Source: JBBDYQ01 sp035553855
GTDB lineage: Bacteria > Actinomycetota > Thermoleophilia > Solirubrobacterales > Thermoleophilaceae
Direction of reading: 5' to 3'
DNA length: 7,282 nucleotides
Assembly: GCA_035553855.1 (NCBI GenBank)
Contig: DATMJO010000153.1
Location: 1-7,282, forward strand
Shown in pieces: positions 7,024-7,282 of the stretch. Made by a program: the position numbers and the translations under genes. Below the pieces are notes generated by a model that saw only the letters and a program-made list of their open reading frames with translations, did no database searches and was not told the DNA's origin. Positions within the stretch are counted from its first letter, which is position 1. Each line of letters opens with the position of its first letter.

Positions 7024-7282
7024 TCAAAGCACCGTGAGCTGGAGCAGCGCCCCTACGAGCCCACAACCGAGCACAACGAACAAGATCGTGAGCTTGCCTT
7101 GGAAGCGGTAGAGGAGGGCAAACGCGGCGACCGCGAGCAGTGCGCTCGAAAGGTCGACGACGCTCGCCTCGAGGATCTCGACCGTCACGGCCGCGATGAG
7201 GCCGATCACCCCGGCCGCGACGCCGAGCAGGAAAGGCCGGACTTGCGGGTTCTCCGCGACCGCCACCAAACCGCGGTGGAAG
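7024..7282 (-). CDS. Chromate transporter (ChrA family), C-terminal fragment
   Basis: Only the last ~85 residues are inside the window; the reading frame is open to the right edge (FHRGLVAVAENPQVRPFLLG onward), so the gene begins outside. The visible part has NPQVRPFLLGVAAGVIGLIA, then a helix with ALLAVAAFALLYRF and a final hydrophobic segment ending LVGALLQLTVL. This order matches the C-terminal end of CHR-family proteins, which carry chromate or sulfate across the membrane. An in-frame TTG at 7269 is not a real start. It converges with the membrane protein gene; the 81-bp gap holds small GC hairpins without a T-tract. Confidence 0.72.
   Translation of the reverse strand, partial: FHRGLVAVAENPQVRPFLLGVAAGVIGLIAAVTVEILEASVVDLSSALLAVAAFALLYRFQGKLTILFVVLGCGLVGALLQLTVL

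Noticed and set aside
7267..7269. TTG as the start of the chromate-transporter-like gene
   Set aside because: The frame stays open to the window edge with family-like residues before it, and an 81-residue protein would lack most of the transporter.

Overview
High-GC chromosomal fragment that looks actinobacterial, most likely class Thermoleophilia (Solirubrobacterales/Gaiellales-like). The grounds are GC-rich coding DNA with GTG starts, an MprB-type sensor kinase, a peptidoglycan-binding efflux adaptor, lipoproteins with repeated CMRExG motifs, and a SnoaL-like protein beginning VSQENLALIRR, a type I recall as abundant in that class. The taxonomic call is inference from gene style; no marker gene is present.

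Positions 1-4825, all minus strand, hold one functional block that reads right to left. An OmpR-family response regulator and its histidine kinase (3 bp apart) are followed, after a short promoter gap, by a tightly coupled run: lipoprotein A, lipoprotein B, a MacA/HlyD-like adaptor with a peptidoglycan-binding domain, and a MacB/LolD-type ABC ATPase. The last four genes are joined by ATGA and GTGA stop/start overlaps and an 11-bp overlap. A two-part direct repeat with 11-bp periodicity occurs upstream of both the regulator gene and lipoprotein A. This suggests that the regulator controls itself and the efflux operon. Each lipoprotein carries two copies of a two-cysteine module, giving four related modules in tandem. 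This lipoprotein pair, welded to an efflux adaptor and ATPase under a dedicated two-component system, is the most interesting system here.

The left edge is anomalous. Bases 1-56 are a perfect reverse complement of 81-136 around a 24-base loop, and this cuts the ATPase after its signature motif. It is most simply a fold-back artefact at a contig end, so the ATPase should be treated as incomplete.

Positions 4826-5312 have no convincing gene. They hold the regulator's operator, a 9-bp tandem repeat, and at about 5240-5306 a degenerate tRNA-Val(CAC)-like sequence with a truncated D-arm and no CCA.

Positions 5313-7282 are ordinary accessory or housekeeping content: a SnoaL/NTF2-like protein (minus), a divergent YdcZ-type small DMT transporter (plus), an unknown three-helix membrane protein with a possibly leaderless start (plus), and the C-terminal end of a ChrA-type chromate transporter (minus, running off the right edge).
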